Assembly (NCBI GenBank): GCA_000696115.1
Contig: JJOH01000002.1
Span: forward strand, 279,230-343,229
Direction: 5' to 3'
Source of the DNA: Streptomyces olindensis
GTDB lineage: Bacteria > Actinomycetota > Actinomycetes > Streptomycetales > Streptomycetaceae
DNA: 64,000 bases
Of this stretch, positions 39,240 to 48,498 are shown piece after piece (the first letter of the stretch is position 1; the number at the start of each line of letters is the position of its first letter). Made by a program: the position numbers and the translations under genes. A model generated the notes under the pieces. The model did no database searches, had not been told where the DNA came from, and saw only the letters and a list, made by a program, of their open reading frames with translations.

Positions 39240-40685
39240 TCAGGCCCCGTGGTACAGGCTGTGCAGGCACGCGATCAGGCTGCGGGCCTGGACGTTGACG
39301 TAGTGGCTGTGCCGCAGCAGGTCCGACAGCTGGTGCAGCGTCATCCAGCGGTAGTCGGGGTGGTCGCGGGGCACGTCCTGGTCGGTCTCCACGATCAGGT
39401 AGCGGTTCAGCGCGTGGAAGAAACGGCCGCCCTCCTCGGAGAGCACCGTGTCGTACCGGACGCGCTCCGCGGGGGCCCGCAGCACCTCGTCGAGGAAGGG
39501 CGGCGTGGTCCCGCCGGGCAGCCGCGCGTGGCTCTCCGCGACGCACTGCACGGTCGGGCCCAGCTCCACCACGTCCGCGAAACCCGGCTCCACGCGCGCG
39601 TGCACGAGGACGTGCAGCACCCCCTCGAACCGGCGGACGAGGAAGGCGATGACGCCCTCTCCCACCGGTTCGATCATCGGCTGGCTCCACCGGTGCACCT
39701 CGCGGCCGCCGGCGTCCACCCGTACCCCGATGACGTCGAAGAAGGCGCCCGCGTCGTGCCGGATGCGGTCGTCGGTGCGGCTCCAGTCGCGCAGCGCGCC
39801 GAGCGCGACCCGGCGGACCGCGATGTCGCTGCCCGTGCGCCGGTCGGTGATCCAGCCGAGGATCTCCCGCGCACTGTGCACACTGGCCGCCCCGGGGTCG
39901 CCCGAGCGCAGCAGCGCCGACCGGAAGTCGTCGCCGTCCGGCCGGTCGACGCCCGCACCGGTGAACGGCAGGCACGACAGCACGGTCCGGGCGTCCATGT
40001 TGACGGTGTCCCTGCGCCCCAGCAGCTCGTGGATCTGGCCCAGCGTCATCCAGCGGTACCCGTCGAGGGCCTCCACCGGCTCCGCCAGCTCGACGACCAC
40101 GTTGCGGTTGCGCTTGCGGTAGAACCACGACCCCTGCTCGGACTGCCGCACGTCGGCGAGCACCCCCGGGCGGCTGTGGATGTCCAGGAAGTGCTCCAGG
40201 TACGGCACCGGGCGCCCCTGGTGGACCCGCGTGTAGTTGCTGCGGGTCGCCTGGACGGTCGGGGAGAGCTGGAGCCCCTCGGCGTTGCCGGGTTCGACCT
40301 TCGCCTGCATCAGGCAGTGCAGCACCCCGTCGACGGGGGCGGTGAGGATGCCCAGGATGCCGATCTCCGGCTGGTTGATGATGGGCTGCGTCCACTGCGG
40401 CACCGGCGCGCCCGGGTGGTCGACCTCCAGTCCGTGCACGGTGAAGAACCGGCCCGTGTGGTGGCGCAGATCGCCGGTGTCCGGGTCGGTCTCCCAGCCC
40501 TCCAGGTCCTCCAGGGGGACCCGGTCGACATGGGTGTAGGCCCGCCGGCCGTAGTCGGCGAACCAGTCCGTGAAGTCGGAGAGGTCGCCGAGGGGGCCGG
40601 TCCGCAGCCGCGCCGAGGCGTCGATCCGCCGCTCGACGGGGTCCCGGGTCGGGGAGTCGGTGGTGAGTGCACGGGAGTCGCTCAT
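39240..40685 (-). CDS. NDP-4-keto-6-deoxyhexose 2,3-dehydratase (AknN/TylX3 type)
   Basis: 481-aa enzyme that starts C-2 deoxygenation, common to all three predicted sugars. The internal duplication typical of the family is plain: QWTQPIINQPEIGILGIL with LSPTVQATRSNY in the first half and RWSQPMIEPVGEGVIAFLV with LGPTVQCVAESHA in the second, each preceded by a GYRWMTLGQIHELL / DYRWMTLHQLSDLL segment. The ATG at 40683-40685 overlaps the upstream 4-ketoreductase stop (ATGA). Last gene of the minus-strand sugar operon. Confidence 0.94.
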   Translation of the reverse strand: MSDSRALTTDSPTRDPVERRIDASARLRTGPLGDLSDFTDWFADYGRRAYTHVDRVPLEDLEGWETDPDTGDLRHHTGRFFTVHGLEVDHPGAPVPQWTQPIINQPEIGILGILTAPVDGVLHCLMQAKVEPGNAEGLQLSPTVQATRSNYTRVHQGRPVPYLEHFLDIHSRPGVLADVRQSEQGSWFYRKRNRNVVVELAEPVEALDGYRWMTLGQIHELLGRRDTVNMDARTVLSCLPFTGAGVDRPDGDDFRSALLRSGDPGAASVHSAREILGWITDRRTGSDIAVRRVALGALRDWSRTDDRIRHDAGAFFDVIGVRVDAGGREVHRWSQPMIEPVGEGVIAFLVRRFEGVLHVLVHARVEPGFADVVELGPTVQCVAESHARLPGGTTPPFLDEVLRAPAERVRYDTVLSEEGGRFFHALNRYLIVETDQDVPRDHPDYRWMTLHQLSDLLRHSHYVNVQARSLIACLHSLYHGA

Positions 40686-41644
40686 GAGACCTCCAGGGGG
40701 GTGGTGCCGGCTGCCGCCTCCCACATCGCCCGGACCGAGGCGCCGAGCGGGATCGTGGGCCGCCAGCCGAGCACCTGGGCGGCGAACCGGATGTCCGCGC
40801 AGGTCCAGCCGCCGCCCTTGCTGGCGACCTCGGCGGAGTTGAGCCGCGCCGACGAGGCGTCCACGCCGGCCGCGTCGAACAGGGCCTGCACCAGGTCGCG
40901 CATCGGCACCGCCTCGCCGCGCCCGATGTTCACGACCAGGCCGGTGACCGGCGCGTGCACCGCGGCGACGGCCGCCCGGGCCAGGTCCCGCACGTCGACG
41001 AAGTCCCGCCGGGCGTCGGCGACGTCGAGGCTGAGCTCGTCGCCGGGGCCGAGGGCGCGCAGCCGGGCCACGACGGCGCCGAGGAAGCTGGCCGTCGTGG
41101 TGTGCGGCCCGCACACGTTGACCGCGCGCAGCACCACCCCGTCCACCCGGCCCGCCCGGGTCTGGGCCAGCAGGTGCTCGGACCCGGTGCGCTTGGTCAG
41201 TCCGTAGGGGGTGAGCGGGCCGGGCTCGCGGTGTTCGTCGATGAGGACGCCGTCCGGCACGGGCCCGTACTCGTGGATCGACCCCAGCTGGACGACCCGC
41301 AGCCGCCGGGAGGTCGCGGCACAGCCGTCGACCAGGCGCTCCAGGAGGTCGATGTGGGCCCGGCGCATCTCCTCGACGGTGGTGCCCCAGCCGCCGGTGG
41401 CATTGACCACCGCGGTGACGCCGTACCGGTCGAGGAGCGCGGCGAGACGCTCCGGCGCGGTCCCGGCGACGTCGAGGGGGACGAAGGCGTGCGGGCGGGT
41501 GTGGGGCGCCGGGTGCCGGGCCACCGCCAGCACCCGGTGCCCGGTGCGCGACAGTTCGTCACAGACGCTGCGGCCGACGCACCCCGTGGCGCCGAGCACG
41601 GCCACGGTGCCGACGGCCGCCCCGCCCTGCGTGGTGGTGGACAT
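40682..41644 (-). CDS. NDP-hexose 4-ketoreductase (AknM/DnmV-like)
   Basis: 320-aa NAD(P)-dependent epimerase/reductase-type SDR. The Rossmann motif VAVLGATGCVGRSVCDELSR lies near the N-terminus, the active-site YxxxK in TPYGLTKRTGSEHLL, and LRAVNVCGPHTTTASFLG follows. It reduces the 4-keto group after 3,5-epimerisation, giving the final NDP-L-sugars. The ATG at 41642-41644 is 8 nt after the epimerase stop; the longer upstream frame is non-coding. One 4-ketoreductase for three sugars implies relaxed specificity, or the AKR at 18284 assists. Confidence 0.9.
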   Translation of the reverse strand: MSTTTQGGAAVGTVAVLGATGCVGRSVCDELSRTGHRVLAVARHPAPHTRPHAFVPLDVAGTAPERLAALLDRYGVTAVVNATGGWGTTVEEMRRAHIDLLERLVDGCAATSRRLRVVQLGSIHEYGPVPDGVLIDEHREPGPLTPYGLTKRTGSEHLLAQTRAGRVDGVVLRAVNVCGPHTTTASFLGAVVARLRALGPGDELSLDVADARRDFVDVRDLARAAVAAVHAPVTGLVVNIGRGEAVPMRDLVQALFDAAGVDASSARLNSAEVASKGGGWTCADIRFAAQVLGWRPTIPLGASVRAMWEAAAGTTPLEVS

Positions 41645-41652
41645 CGCCGTGC

Positions 41653-42291
41653 TCAGCTCGAGGCGCCGATGCCGGAGGACTGCCACAGGCGCTCCTCGAC
41701 CGCCGCGGACTCGGCGTAGTCGGGCAGCAGCCCCTGGGCCCGGGCCGCGGCGAAGGACAGCGCCGCGGCGTCCCGCTCCGACTGCACCGTGTCGAGACCG
41801 GCGGGGAGCCGCACGCCCAGCTCCCGGTCGAAGATGTCGACGGCGAGCTCGTTCTCGGCCACGTACGGGCCCGTGAGCAGGTAGGACATGACGGTGTCGT
41901 CCTCCAGCGCGACGAAGGCGTGGCCGACGCCGACCGGGAAGTACGAGGCACGGAAGTGGACCTGGTCCATCTCGACCGCGTCCCACTGCATGAAGGTGGG
42001 CGAGCCGACCCGCAGGTCGACCACGATGTCGAGGGCTCGGCCGCGCGCGCAGTACACGTACTTCGCGGTACCTGGTGGGGTGACGGTGAAGTGGATGCCG
42101 CGGACCGTGCCGCGCCGGGAGATGCTGTGGTTGGTCTGCGCGACCGGGAAGTGCGGCCGCCCCAGCGCCTGCTGGAACGCCTCCAGCTGGAAGGGCGAGA
42201 CGAACAGCCCGCGGTGGTCGCGGAACTGACGGGGGGTGAACTCGTAGGCACCCTCGACCTTGAGCTTACGGATCTGCATCGCTTGGTTCAC
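41653..42291 (-). CDS. dTDP-4-keto-6-deoxyhexose 3,5-epimerase (AknL/DnmU type)
   Basis: 212-aa RmlC-like cupin setting the L-configuration. Family segments are FRDHRGLFVSPFQLEAFQQA, the substrate and catalytic region NHSISRRGTVRGIHF (His in GIHF), KYVYCARGRALDIVVDLR and FPVGVGHAFVALEDDTVM. ATG at 42289-42291 or the internal ATG at 42277-42279 (MQIRKLK) could start it. Sits between the AknK-like glycosyltransferase and 4-ketoreductase genes of one operon. Confidence 0.93.
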   Translation of the reverse strand: MNQAMQIRKLKVEGAYEFTPRQFRDHRGLFVSPFQLEAFQQALGRPHFPVAQTNHSISRRGTVRGIHFTVTPPGTAKYVYCARGRALDIVVDLRVGSPTFMQWDAVEMDQVHFRASYFPVGVGHAFVALEDDTVMSYLLTGPYVAENELAVDIFDRELGVRLPAGLDTVQSERDAAALSFAAARAQGLLPDYAESAAVEERLWQSSGIGASS

Positions 42292-42352
42292 CGTCCGGGA
42301 GGTAGGGGGGTACGGCAGGGCCGGTGGCCCCGGTGCGGGTGTCTCGCGCCGG

Positions 42353-43645
42353 TCACCGGCGGCGGTGCTCGGCGGCCAGGCGCTCCAGCGTGGGGACGAC
42401 CTGCGCGGGGGCGGGAGCGGCGAGCGCCTCGCGCCGCAGGGCCTCGGCGTTGCGCTTGAAGACCGGTTCCTCGAGCAGGCGGACGAGCAGCTCGCGCAGT
42501 CCCTTCGCGCTGAGCTTGCCGGGCACGTAGAGCCCGGCCTGGCGCCGTTCCAGGTAGCGGGCCTTGTTGATGGTGTCCCAGACGCCGTCGACGACGATGA
42601 GCTGGGGCACGGCGTGGATCATCGCCGTGCCGAAGCTGCCCGACCCGCCGTGGTGGATCACCGCGTCGCAGGTGGGCAGCAGCGCGTCGAGCGGGACGAA
42701 GTCGACGGCCCGCACGTTGTCCGGCAGGGTGTCGAAGTCCTTCAGCTGGTTCTCGTTGAGCGTGGCGACGACCTCGACGTCGTCGAGCCCCGCGACGGCC
42801 TCCAGCAGGTCGCCGATGGACGCCCGGTCGGCGCCCAGCACCTCGCGGTGCGCCACACCCAGCGTGATGCACACCCGGCGGCCCCGCTTCGGCGGTTCCT
42901 GGAGCCACTGCGGCACGGTGGACTGGCCGTTGTACGGCACGTACCGCATCGGCACGTAGTGCAGGTCCAGCGGGAACCGCATGGACGCCGGCAGCGGGCA
43001 GACGGTGAAGTCGCCCGTCACCGCGGCCTCCTCGAAGGAGGCGCCGTGCCGCTCCAGGCTCCAGGTGAGCCACTCGCGCAGCGGGTCGTCCCGCAGCTCC
43101 GGCGGACGCGCCGCCAGCTGCTCCAGGAAGGTCTCGCGCATCTTGCCCGCCAGGTCCATCCCGAAGAGCAGCCGGCCGTGCGCCGTCCCCGTGGCCATGG
43201 CGGCGATGGCGCCCGCGAAGGTCATGGTGTCCCACAGGACCAGGTCGGGCTTCCAGGAGCGGCAGTGCTCCACCAGCTCGTCGACCATCTGGTCGGAGCA
43301 GCAGTTCTGGAAGACGACCGAGGTCATGGCCGTGAACACACCGAGTGTGTAGTCCCAGGTGAGCCGCTCCGGGCGGGTCTCGCTCATGTCGAGACCGACC
43401 TGTGCCTGGCTCTCCAGCTGGTCGACGTCCTGGCCGATGTTCTCCTGGGTCTCCTGCATCTGCTCGTCGAGATGCAGTTCCTCCCCGACCCCGACGGCGG
43501 TCAGCCCGGTACGGGTGATCTCGTCGGCGAGATCGGGGTGACTGGCGATCCTGACGTCGTGGCCCGCCGCCTTGAGGGCCCAGGCGAGTGTGACCTGGGC
43601 GTGCATGTGCGACTTGGCGGCGAAGGTGGTGAAGAGTACCCGCAT
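42353..43645 (-). CDS. Glycosyltransferase without helper partner (AknK-like)
   Basis: 430-aa GT1-family glycosyltransferase: MRVLFTTFAAKSHMHAQVTLAWALKAAG start, VCITLGVAHREVLGAD in the linker to the donor domain, LLPTCDAVIHHGGSGSFGTAM as the donor signature. No P450-like helper adjoins it. AknK, which adds 2-deoxy-L-fucose and then rhodinose to a growing chain, also works without AknT, so chain extension is the likely role; inference from context. The ATG at 43643-43645 is the family-typical start. First gene of the minus-strand sugar operon and divergent from padR. Confidence 0.88.
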   Translation of the reverse strand: MRVLFTTFAAKSHMHAQVTLAWALKAAGHDVRIASHPDLADEITRTGLTAVGVGEELHLDEQMQETQENIGQDVDQLESQAQVGLDMSETRPERLTWDYTLGVFTAMTSVVFQNCCSDQMVDELVEHCRSWKPDLVLWDTMTFAGAIAAMATGTAHGRLLFGMDLAGKMRETFLEQLAARPPELRDDPLREWLTWSLERHGASFEEAAVTGDFTVCPLPASMRFPLDLHYVPMRYVPYNGQSTVPQWLQEPPKRGRRVCITLGVAHREVLGADRASIGDLLEAVAGLDDVEVVATLNENQLKDFDTLPDNVRAVDFVPLDALLPTCDAVIHHGGSGSFGTAMIHAVPQLIVVDGVWDTINKARYLERRQAGLYVPGKLSAKGLRELLVRLLEEPVFKRNAEALRREALAAPAPAQVVPTLERLAAEHRRR

Positions 43646-43714
43646 CCCAACCCCTGTTCCGGCGAACGACCCGTATGCGATGGGCCTCCACCCTCGGGCC
43701 GTGACCTCGTGCGG

Positions 43715-43743
43715 GAGTCGAGAGTCGTTGCAGCGGCGCTCGA
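43715..43743 (-). promoter_or_regulatory. Candidate SARP heptamers upstream of the AknK-like operon
   Basis: On the minus strand TCGAGCG (43743-43737) and TCGACTC (43721-43715) are spaced 22 bp, i.e. two helical turns, upstream of the GT start at 43645. Confidence 0.35.
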
Positions 43744-43891
43744 CGCGGGGCGGCCGGACGCGGTCGGTGCCTCCCGCCCTCGCGGAGAACAGCAGGTCGT
43801 GTACTACCGTGGGATCAGCCGGCGGGGTCCGGCCGATGCGCGGAGCACCGGATACCGGTCCGTGCCGTGAGGGAGATTCAGCAGGGAGACG

Positions 43892-44455
43892 ATGTCCGCC
43901 ACGCGATTGCTCGTCCTGGGGGTCGTGCGGATGCACGGCCGGGCGCACGGCTATCTGGTCCGCTCCGAGCTGTTGTCCTGGGGTGCCGACGAATGGGCGC
44001 ACATCAAGTTCGGCTCGATCTACCACGCGCTCAGGCAGCTGGCCAAGGACGGCCTGCTGAAGTCGACCGACATCCCCGACTGGCCCGGCCGCGTCGACTA
44101 CGAGATCGCGCCCCCGGGCGAGGAGGAGTTCTTCCGGCTGCTGCGCGACGCGCTGCGCCAGGGGAACAACCGACCGGACATGCTGGGGGCGGCGCTCGTC
44201 CTGCTGCCGGCGCTCAGCCGCGAGGAGGCGATCGCCCTGTTGCGGGAGCGCATCGCGTCGCTCTCGGCGGAGCAGGGTGAGCTGATCGCGAAGGTCGACG
44301 AGACGGCGGGCGAGCGGCCGCAGCGGGCCCACATCCGCGAACTCCTCGGCCTCTGGGAGCACAGCGCCGCGAGCCAGGCCGCCTGGACCGAGGCACTGAT
44401 CGAGCGCCTGGAGGCGGGCGCCTACGTCATGGCGGGGGAGGAGAAGGGCGCCTGA
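43892..44455 (+). CDS. PadR-family transcriptional regulator
   Basis: 187-aa PadR regulator. The winged helix occupies about residues 5-85: LLVLGVVRMHGRAHGYLVRS, FGSIYHALRQLAKDGLL (recognition helix), DYEIAPPGEEEFFRLLRDAL. A C-terminal helical domain (ALSREEAIALLRERIAS, ELIAKVDETAGERPQRAHI) serves dimerisation. PadR proteins such as LmrR bind planar drugs, including daunomycin, and repress exporter genes. Here the gene lies beside copy C of a palindrome that also precedes the DrrA-type exporter and Ddn-like genes, so it is the natural candidate for a drug-responsive repressor. ATG 43892 behind GGGAG. Confidence 0.9.
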   Translation: MSATRLLVLGVVRMHGRAHGYLVRSELLSWGADEWAHIKFGSIYHALRQLAKDGLLKSTDIPDWPGRVDYEIAPPGEEEFFRLLRDALRQGNNRPDMLGAALVLLPALSREEAIALLRERIASLSAEQGELIAKVDETAGERPQRAHIRELLGLWEHSAASQAAWTEALIERLEAGAYVMAGEEKGA

Positions 44456-44512
44456 CGGGCGGGCCCTTCCGGCCGTTGACGGGAGTTCGGTGGATGACCG
44501 CGCGCGCCCCGT

Positions 44513-44533
44513 GATACTCAAGTTTGCATACCC
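44513..44533 (+). promoter_or_regulatory. Candidate PadR operator, copy C (upstream of the OCD-like gene)
   Basis: GATACTCAAGTTT followed by GCATACCC; same register and same flanking CCC as the copies at 15956, 54283 and 54329. It sits in the 107-bp gap between padR and the OCD-like gene, 29 bp before its GTG start. Confidence 0.6.
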
Positions 44534-44562
44534 ATCGTGCCCGTCCCGAGAGGACGACCGCT

Positions 44563-45540
44563 GTGCCGATCATGCTGACCTCCGAAGACGTGGACGACGC
44601 CTTCGACGACGAGGCCTTCATGGAGGAGCGGTTCTCCGACGTCCAGCGACTGCTCCTAGGCCGTGGGCCGGCGCTCGGCCCCGAGACCCCGGTCCTGCTC
44701 CCCGCCACGCACTGCCGGCTGACCGTGGGACCCCACACCTCCGGCCCCTTCGGCCGCTGCTTCGCCGTCCGCCTCGACCCCGGCGCCGACCAGTCCGCCC
44801 CGCGCGTGGAACTGCTGCTCGCCGACGACGGATCACTCCTCGGCCTGGTCGACGCCGGCGCCCTGGACGGCTGGCGCAGCGCCATCCCCTCCGGGCTCGC
44901 CGCGCGCTACCTCGCCCCGCCGGCCCCCTCCCTGCTCGGCCTCTTCGGCTCCGGCGAACCGGCCTGGTCCTGCCTGCTCGTGCTGCACCACGCGCTGCCC
45001 TCGCTCTCCGAGGTGCACGTCGTCGGCCGGGACCCGGCCCAGGCCCGGGACCTCGCGACGGCCGCCGCCCTGCGCACCGGCCTCAGGGTGCGCACGTCCG
45101 AGGACGCCCGCGCCACCGCAGCGGGCGCCGACGTCGTCGCCACCACCGGCGGTCACCCGCGCGTCCGCGCCGAATGGCTCGCGGCCGGGGCGCTCCTGAT
45201 CGACCAGACCGCCACGGCCGCCACGGCGGCCACGGCCGCGCCGACCGCCGCCGGCCCCGCCGTCGGGCAGGTCGGCCTCGTGCCCCCGCGCGGTCCCGCC
45301 GTACGGCAGGTCAGCCTCGTCCCTCCGCGCGGCCCCGCCGAGGACACCCGGCACGAACCCCTGCCCCTCGCCGAGATCGTCGCGGGCCGGGCGCTGCCCC
45401 GGCGCAGCGGCTCCGACATCGTCCACTACCAGGGCGCCGAACTGGCCGGCTGGAGCGCCATCGCCGCCGCCGCAGGACTCGGCCACGCCTGGCGGCGGGA
45501 CGTCGGCACCCCCGTGCGGCTGGGGCGCGGCAGTCCCTGA
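44563..45540 (+). CDS. Ornithine cyclodeaminase/mu-crystallin-family-like protein, function unknown
   Basis: 325-aa protein with an OCD-like Rossmann domain: [17 protein letters not shown] (about residues 123-139, in place of the usual GAGxQA), [36 protein letters not shown]. The C-terminal [25 protein letters not shown] resembles the OCD tail. An insertion at about residues 220-260 is Ala/Thr-rich and contains a 39-bp tandem duplication ([13 protein letters not shown] then [13 protein letters not shown]). No anthracycline step needing an OCD enzyme is known to me. A PadR-type operator precedes it. GTG 44563 follows GAGAGGACG. Enzymatic activity is unproven; it may be a degenerate family member. 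Confidence 0.65.
   Translation: MPIMLTSEDVDDAFDDEAFMEERFSDVQRLLLGRGPALGPETPVLLPATHCRLTVGPHTSGPFGRCFAVRLDPGADQSAPRVELLLADDGSLLGLVDAGALDGWRSAIPSGLAARYLAPPAPSLLGLFGSGEPAWSCLLVLHHALPSLSEVHVVGRDPAQARDLATAAALRTGLRVRTSEDARATAAGADVVATTGGHPRVRAEWLAAGALLIDQTATAATAATAAPTAAGPAVGQVGLVPPRGPAVRQVSLVPPRGPAEDTRHEPLPLAEIVAGRALPRRSGSDIVHYQGAELAGWSAIAAAAGLGHAWRRDVGTPVRLGRGSP
45262..45339 (+). repeat. Two tandem 39-bp units inside the OCD-like gene
   Basis: Units 45262-45300 and 45301-45339 encode [13 protein letters not shown] and [13 protein letters not shown]; they differ at a handful of bases. Confidence 0.85.
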
Positions 45541-45656
45541 CCCGGGCGCGGGATCCAGTCGTCTTCTAGGGCACCGCGAGGCACGCCACCGAGGGTTTCA
45601 GTCCGACCTCGGCGTACGCGTCGCCGGACGCCCGGACGATGAGGAGCACCGATCCC

Positions 45657-45992
45657 ATGTCAGCCGATCAGCCCGGCCCCGCCTCCGGCGGCCCGGCCAC
45701 CTTCGTCAACAGCTTCACCCTCCGCACCACCCCGGAGGAGTTCGAGGACGTCTTCGCCCGCACGGCACGCTTCATGGAGCGCCAGCCCGGCTTCCTCGGC
45801 TACACCCTCGTACGCCACCTGGAACAGCCGCACAGCTACGTCAACATCGCCCGCTGGGCCGACGTCGCCTCCTTCCGCGCCGCGGTCGGCCAGAGCGACT
45901 TCCGGCCGCACGCCGAGGCGCTGCGGGCGATCAGCACCAGCAGCTCCAACCTCTACCTGGAGCGGCGCAGCGCCACCGGGGAGGCGCGATGA
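45657..45992 (+). CDS. Anthrone oxygenase, ABM family (AknX/DnrG/SnoaB type)
   Basis: 111-aa antibiotic-biosynthesis-monooxygenase-fold protein, a cofactor-independent oxygenase that oxidises the anthrone to the anthraquinone at C-12 (aklanonic acid formation). Family segments are [39 protein letters not shown] and [23 protein letters not shown] at 45641-45646 fixes the start at ATG 45657 rather than the in-frame ATG at 45639. It overlaps the KS alpha gene by ATGA, so it heads the PKS operon. Confidence 0.9.
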   Translation: MSADQPGPASGGPATFVNSFTLRTTPEEFEDVFARTARFMERQPGFLGYTLVRHLEQPHSYVNIARWADVASFRAAVGQSDFRPHAEALRAISTSSSNLYLERRSATGEAR

Positions 45993-47257
45993 CCCGGCGG
46001 GTCGTGATCACCGGCATCGGGGTGGTGGCCCCCGGCGGCATCGGCACCAAGCAGTTCTGGGAGACCGTCACCGGCGGCCGCACCGCGACCCGGACCATCA
46101 GCCTGTTCGACCCCGCCCCGTTCCGCTCCCGGATCGCGGCCGAGTGCGACTTCGACGCCGCGGAGCAGGGCCTGAGCCCCGAGGACGCCGAACGGCTCGA
46201 CCGGGCGGCGCAGTTCGCCCTGGTCGCGCTGCGCGAGGCCGTCACCGACAGCGGCTTGGAGCCCGACCCCGACACCGCCCACCGCACCGGCGTCAGCCTC
46301 GGCAGCGCGGTCGGCTGCACCCAGAAACTCGAAGAGGAGTACGTCGCCCTGAGCGGCGGCGGACAGGAGTGGCTCGTCGACCACACCGCCGCCGGCGCGC
46401 ACCTCTACGACCACTTCGTGCCCAGCTCCATGGCCGCCGAACTCGCCTGGGAGGCCGGCGCCGAAGGCCCCTGCACCGTCGTCTCCGCCGGCTGCACCTC
46501 CGGCCTCGACTCGGTCGGGCACGCGGCCGCCCTCATCCGCGAGGGCACCGCCGACGTGATGATCGCCGGGGCCACCGACGCCCCCATCTCCCCGATCACC
46601 GTGGCCTGCTTCGACGCCATCCGCGCCACCTCGCCCCGCAACGACGACCCGGCGACCGCGCTGCGCCCCTTCGACCGCACCCGCAACGGCTTCGTCCTCG
46701 GCGAGGGCGCCGCCGTCCTGGTCCTGGAGGAGCTGACGGCGGCCCGGCGCCGGGGCGCCCACGTGTACGCCGAGATCGCCGGCTACGCCTCCCGGGGCAA
46801 CGCGTACCACATGACCGGGCTGCGCACCGACGGACGCGAGCTCGCCGCCGCCGTCGACGCCGCCCTCGACGAGGCCCGGCTCGCCCCCGAGGCACTCGGG
46901 TACGTCAACGCCCACGGCACCGCCACCAAGCAGAACGACGTGCACGAGACGGCGGCCCTCAAGCGCAGCCTCGGATCCCACGCCCACCGCGTCCCGGTCA
47001 GCTCCATCAAGTCGATGATCGGGCACTCGCTCGGCGCCATCGGCTCCATCGAGGTCGCCGCCACCGCCCTGGCCCTCGAACACGGCGTCATCCCGCCCAC
47101 CGCCAACCTGACCGACCCCGACCCCGACCTCGACCTGGACTACGTCCCCCTGCACGCCAGGGAGCGGACCATGTCGGCCGCGCTCACCGTGGGCAGCGGC
47201 TTCGGCGGCTTCCAGAGCGCGGTGGTGCTGCGCCGGCCCGAGGGGCGGGCCGCATGA
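45989..47257 (+). CDS. Type II PKS ketosynthase, alpha subunit (AknB/DpsA type)
   Basis: 422-aa condensing enzyme of the minimal PKS. The catalytic Cys169 is in [13 protein letters not shown], the His residues in [17 protein letters not shown] and [17 protein letters not shown]. With its CLF partner it builds a 21-carbon decaketide from a propionyl starter and nine malonyl units, as inferred from the KSIII and AT genes downstream. ATGA overlaps link it to the genes on both sides. Confidence 0.97.
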   Translation: MTRRVVITGIGVVAPGGIGTKQFWETVTGGRTATRTISLFDPAPFRSRIAAECDFDAAEQGLSPEDAERLDRAAQFALVALREAVTDSGLEPDPDTAHRTGVSLGSAVGCTQKLEEEYVALSGGGQEWLVDHTAAGAHLYDHFVPSSMAAELAWEAGAEGPCTVVSAGCTSGLDSVGHAAALIREGTADVMIAGATDAPISPITVACFDAIRATSPRNDDPATALRPFDRTRNGFVLGEGAAVLVLEELTAARRRGAHVYAEIAGYASRGNAYHMTGLRTDGRELAAAVDAALDEARLAPEALGYVNAHGTATKQNDVHETAALKRSLGSHAHRVPVSSIKSMIGHSLGAIGSIEVAATALALEHGVIPPTANLTDPDPDLDLDYVPLHARERTMSAALTVGSGFGGFQSAVVLRRPEGRAA

Positions 47258-48498
47258 CCCCCGTCGTGGTCACGGGCATCGGCGTCGTCGCCCCCACCGG
47301 CATCGGACTCGACGCCTACTGGGCGGCGACCCTGCGCGGCGACGACGGCATCCGGCGCGTGCAGGCGTTCGACCCCAGCCGCTATCCGACCCGCCGGGCC
47401 GGGGAGGTGACCGGGTTCGAGGCGGGCGACCACCTGCCGAGCCGGCTGATCCCGCAGACCGACCGCATGACCCAGTTCGCCCTGGCCGCGGCCGACTGGG
47501 CCGTCGCCGACGCCGGCATCGACCTCGACGCGGTGCCGTCGCTGGAACGCGGCGTCGTCACGGCCGGTGCCTCCGGCGGCTTCGGCTTCGGCCAGCGCGA
47601 ACTCCAGCACCTGTGGGGCGAGTCCCCCAAGAAGGTCAGCGCCTACATGTCCTTCGCCTGGTTCTACGCCGTCAACACCGGCCAGATCTCCATCCGGCAC
47701 GGCATGAACGGGCCGACCGGCGTCTTCGTCGGCGAGCAGGCCGGCGGCCTGGACGCCCTCGCCCACGCCCGGCGCCAGATCCGCGCGGGGGCCCGGCTGA
47801 TGATCTCCGGCGGCATGGACTGCTCCCTGTGCCCGTACGGCATGGCCGCCCAGCTGGCCGGCGGACGGCTCACCGCCGACGCCTACCTGCCCTTCGACGA
47901 CCAGGCCTCCGGTCATCTGCCCGGCGAGGGCGGGGCGTTGCTCACCCTGGAGAGCGCCGAGGGGGCCCGGGCGCGCGGACGCGGTCACTACGGCGAGATC
48001 GCCGGGTTCGGCGCCACCTTCGACCCGCGCCCCGGGTCCGGGCGCCCCCCGGCCCTGCGCCGGGCCGTCGAGCAGGCGCTCGCCGACGCCCAAGCCGCGC
48101 CGGAGGACATCGCCGTCGTCTTCGCCGACGGTGCCGGCGTGCCCGAACTCGACGCGGCCGAGGCCGCGGCGCTCACCGAGGTCTTCGGCCCGGGAGGAGT
48201 CCCGGTCACGGTGCCCAAGACGGCCACCGGCCGGCTCTACTCCGGTGCCGGGCCGCTCGACGTGGTCACCGCCCTGCTGACCCTGCGCGACGGGATCGCC
48301 CCGCCCACGGTCAACGTCTCGCGGGTGCCCGACACGTACGGCCTCGACCTCGTCCTCGGACGGCCCCGGCCGGTCTCCGGCACGGCGGCCCTGGTCCTGG
48401 CCCGCGGCCACCACGGCTTCAACAGCGCCCTGGTCGTCCGGGCCCCCGCGCCCGGCGACGCCGTCGCGCACCGGCCCGAGGAGAGGACGGCGGCGTGA
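47254..48498 (+). CDS. Type II PKS chain length factor, KS beta (AknC/DpsB type)
   Basis: 414-aa catalytically silent partner of KS alpha that sets chain length. The active-site cysteine is replaced by Gln162 in [14 protein letters not shown], the decarboxylase-type Gln hallmark of CLFs. Otherwise it shares the KS fold ([38 protein letters not shown]). Start ATG overlaps the KS alpha stop and its own stop overlaps the KSIII start. Confidence 0.97.
   Translation: MTPVVVTGIGVVAPTGIGLDAYWAATLRGDDGIRRVQAFDPSRYPTRRAGEVTGFEAGDHLPSRLIPQTDRMTQFALAAADWAVADAGIDLDAVPSLERGVVTAGASGGFGFGQRELQHLWGESPKKVSAYMSFAWFYAVNTGQISIRHGMNGPTGVFVGEQAGGLDALAHARRQIRAGARLMISGGMDCSLCPYGMAAQLAGGRLTADAYLPFDDQASGHLPGEGGALLTLESAEGARARGRGHYGEIAGFGATFDPRPGSGRPPALRRAVEQALADAQAAPEDIAVVFADGAGVPELDAAEAAALTEVFGPGGVPVTVPKTATGRLYSGAGPLDVVTALLTLRDGIAPPTVNVSRVPDTYGLDLVLGRPRPVSGTAALVLARGHHGFNSALVVRAPAPGDAVAHRPEERTAA

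Noticed and set aside
37648..40395. Minus-strand 915-codon frame
   Set aside because: Overlaps the aminotransferase and 2,3-dehydratase genes in wrong frames and has no recognisable domain.
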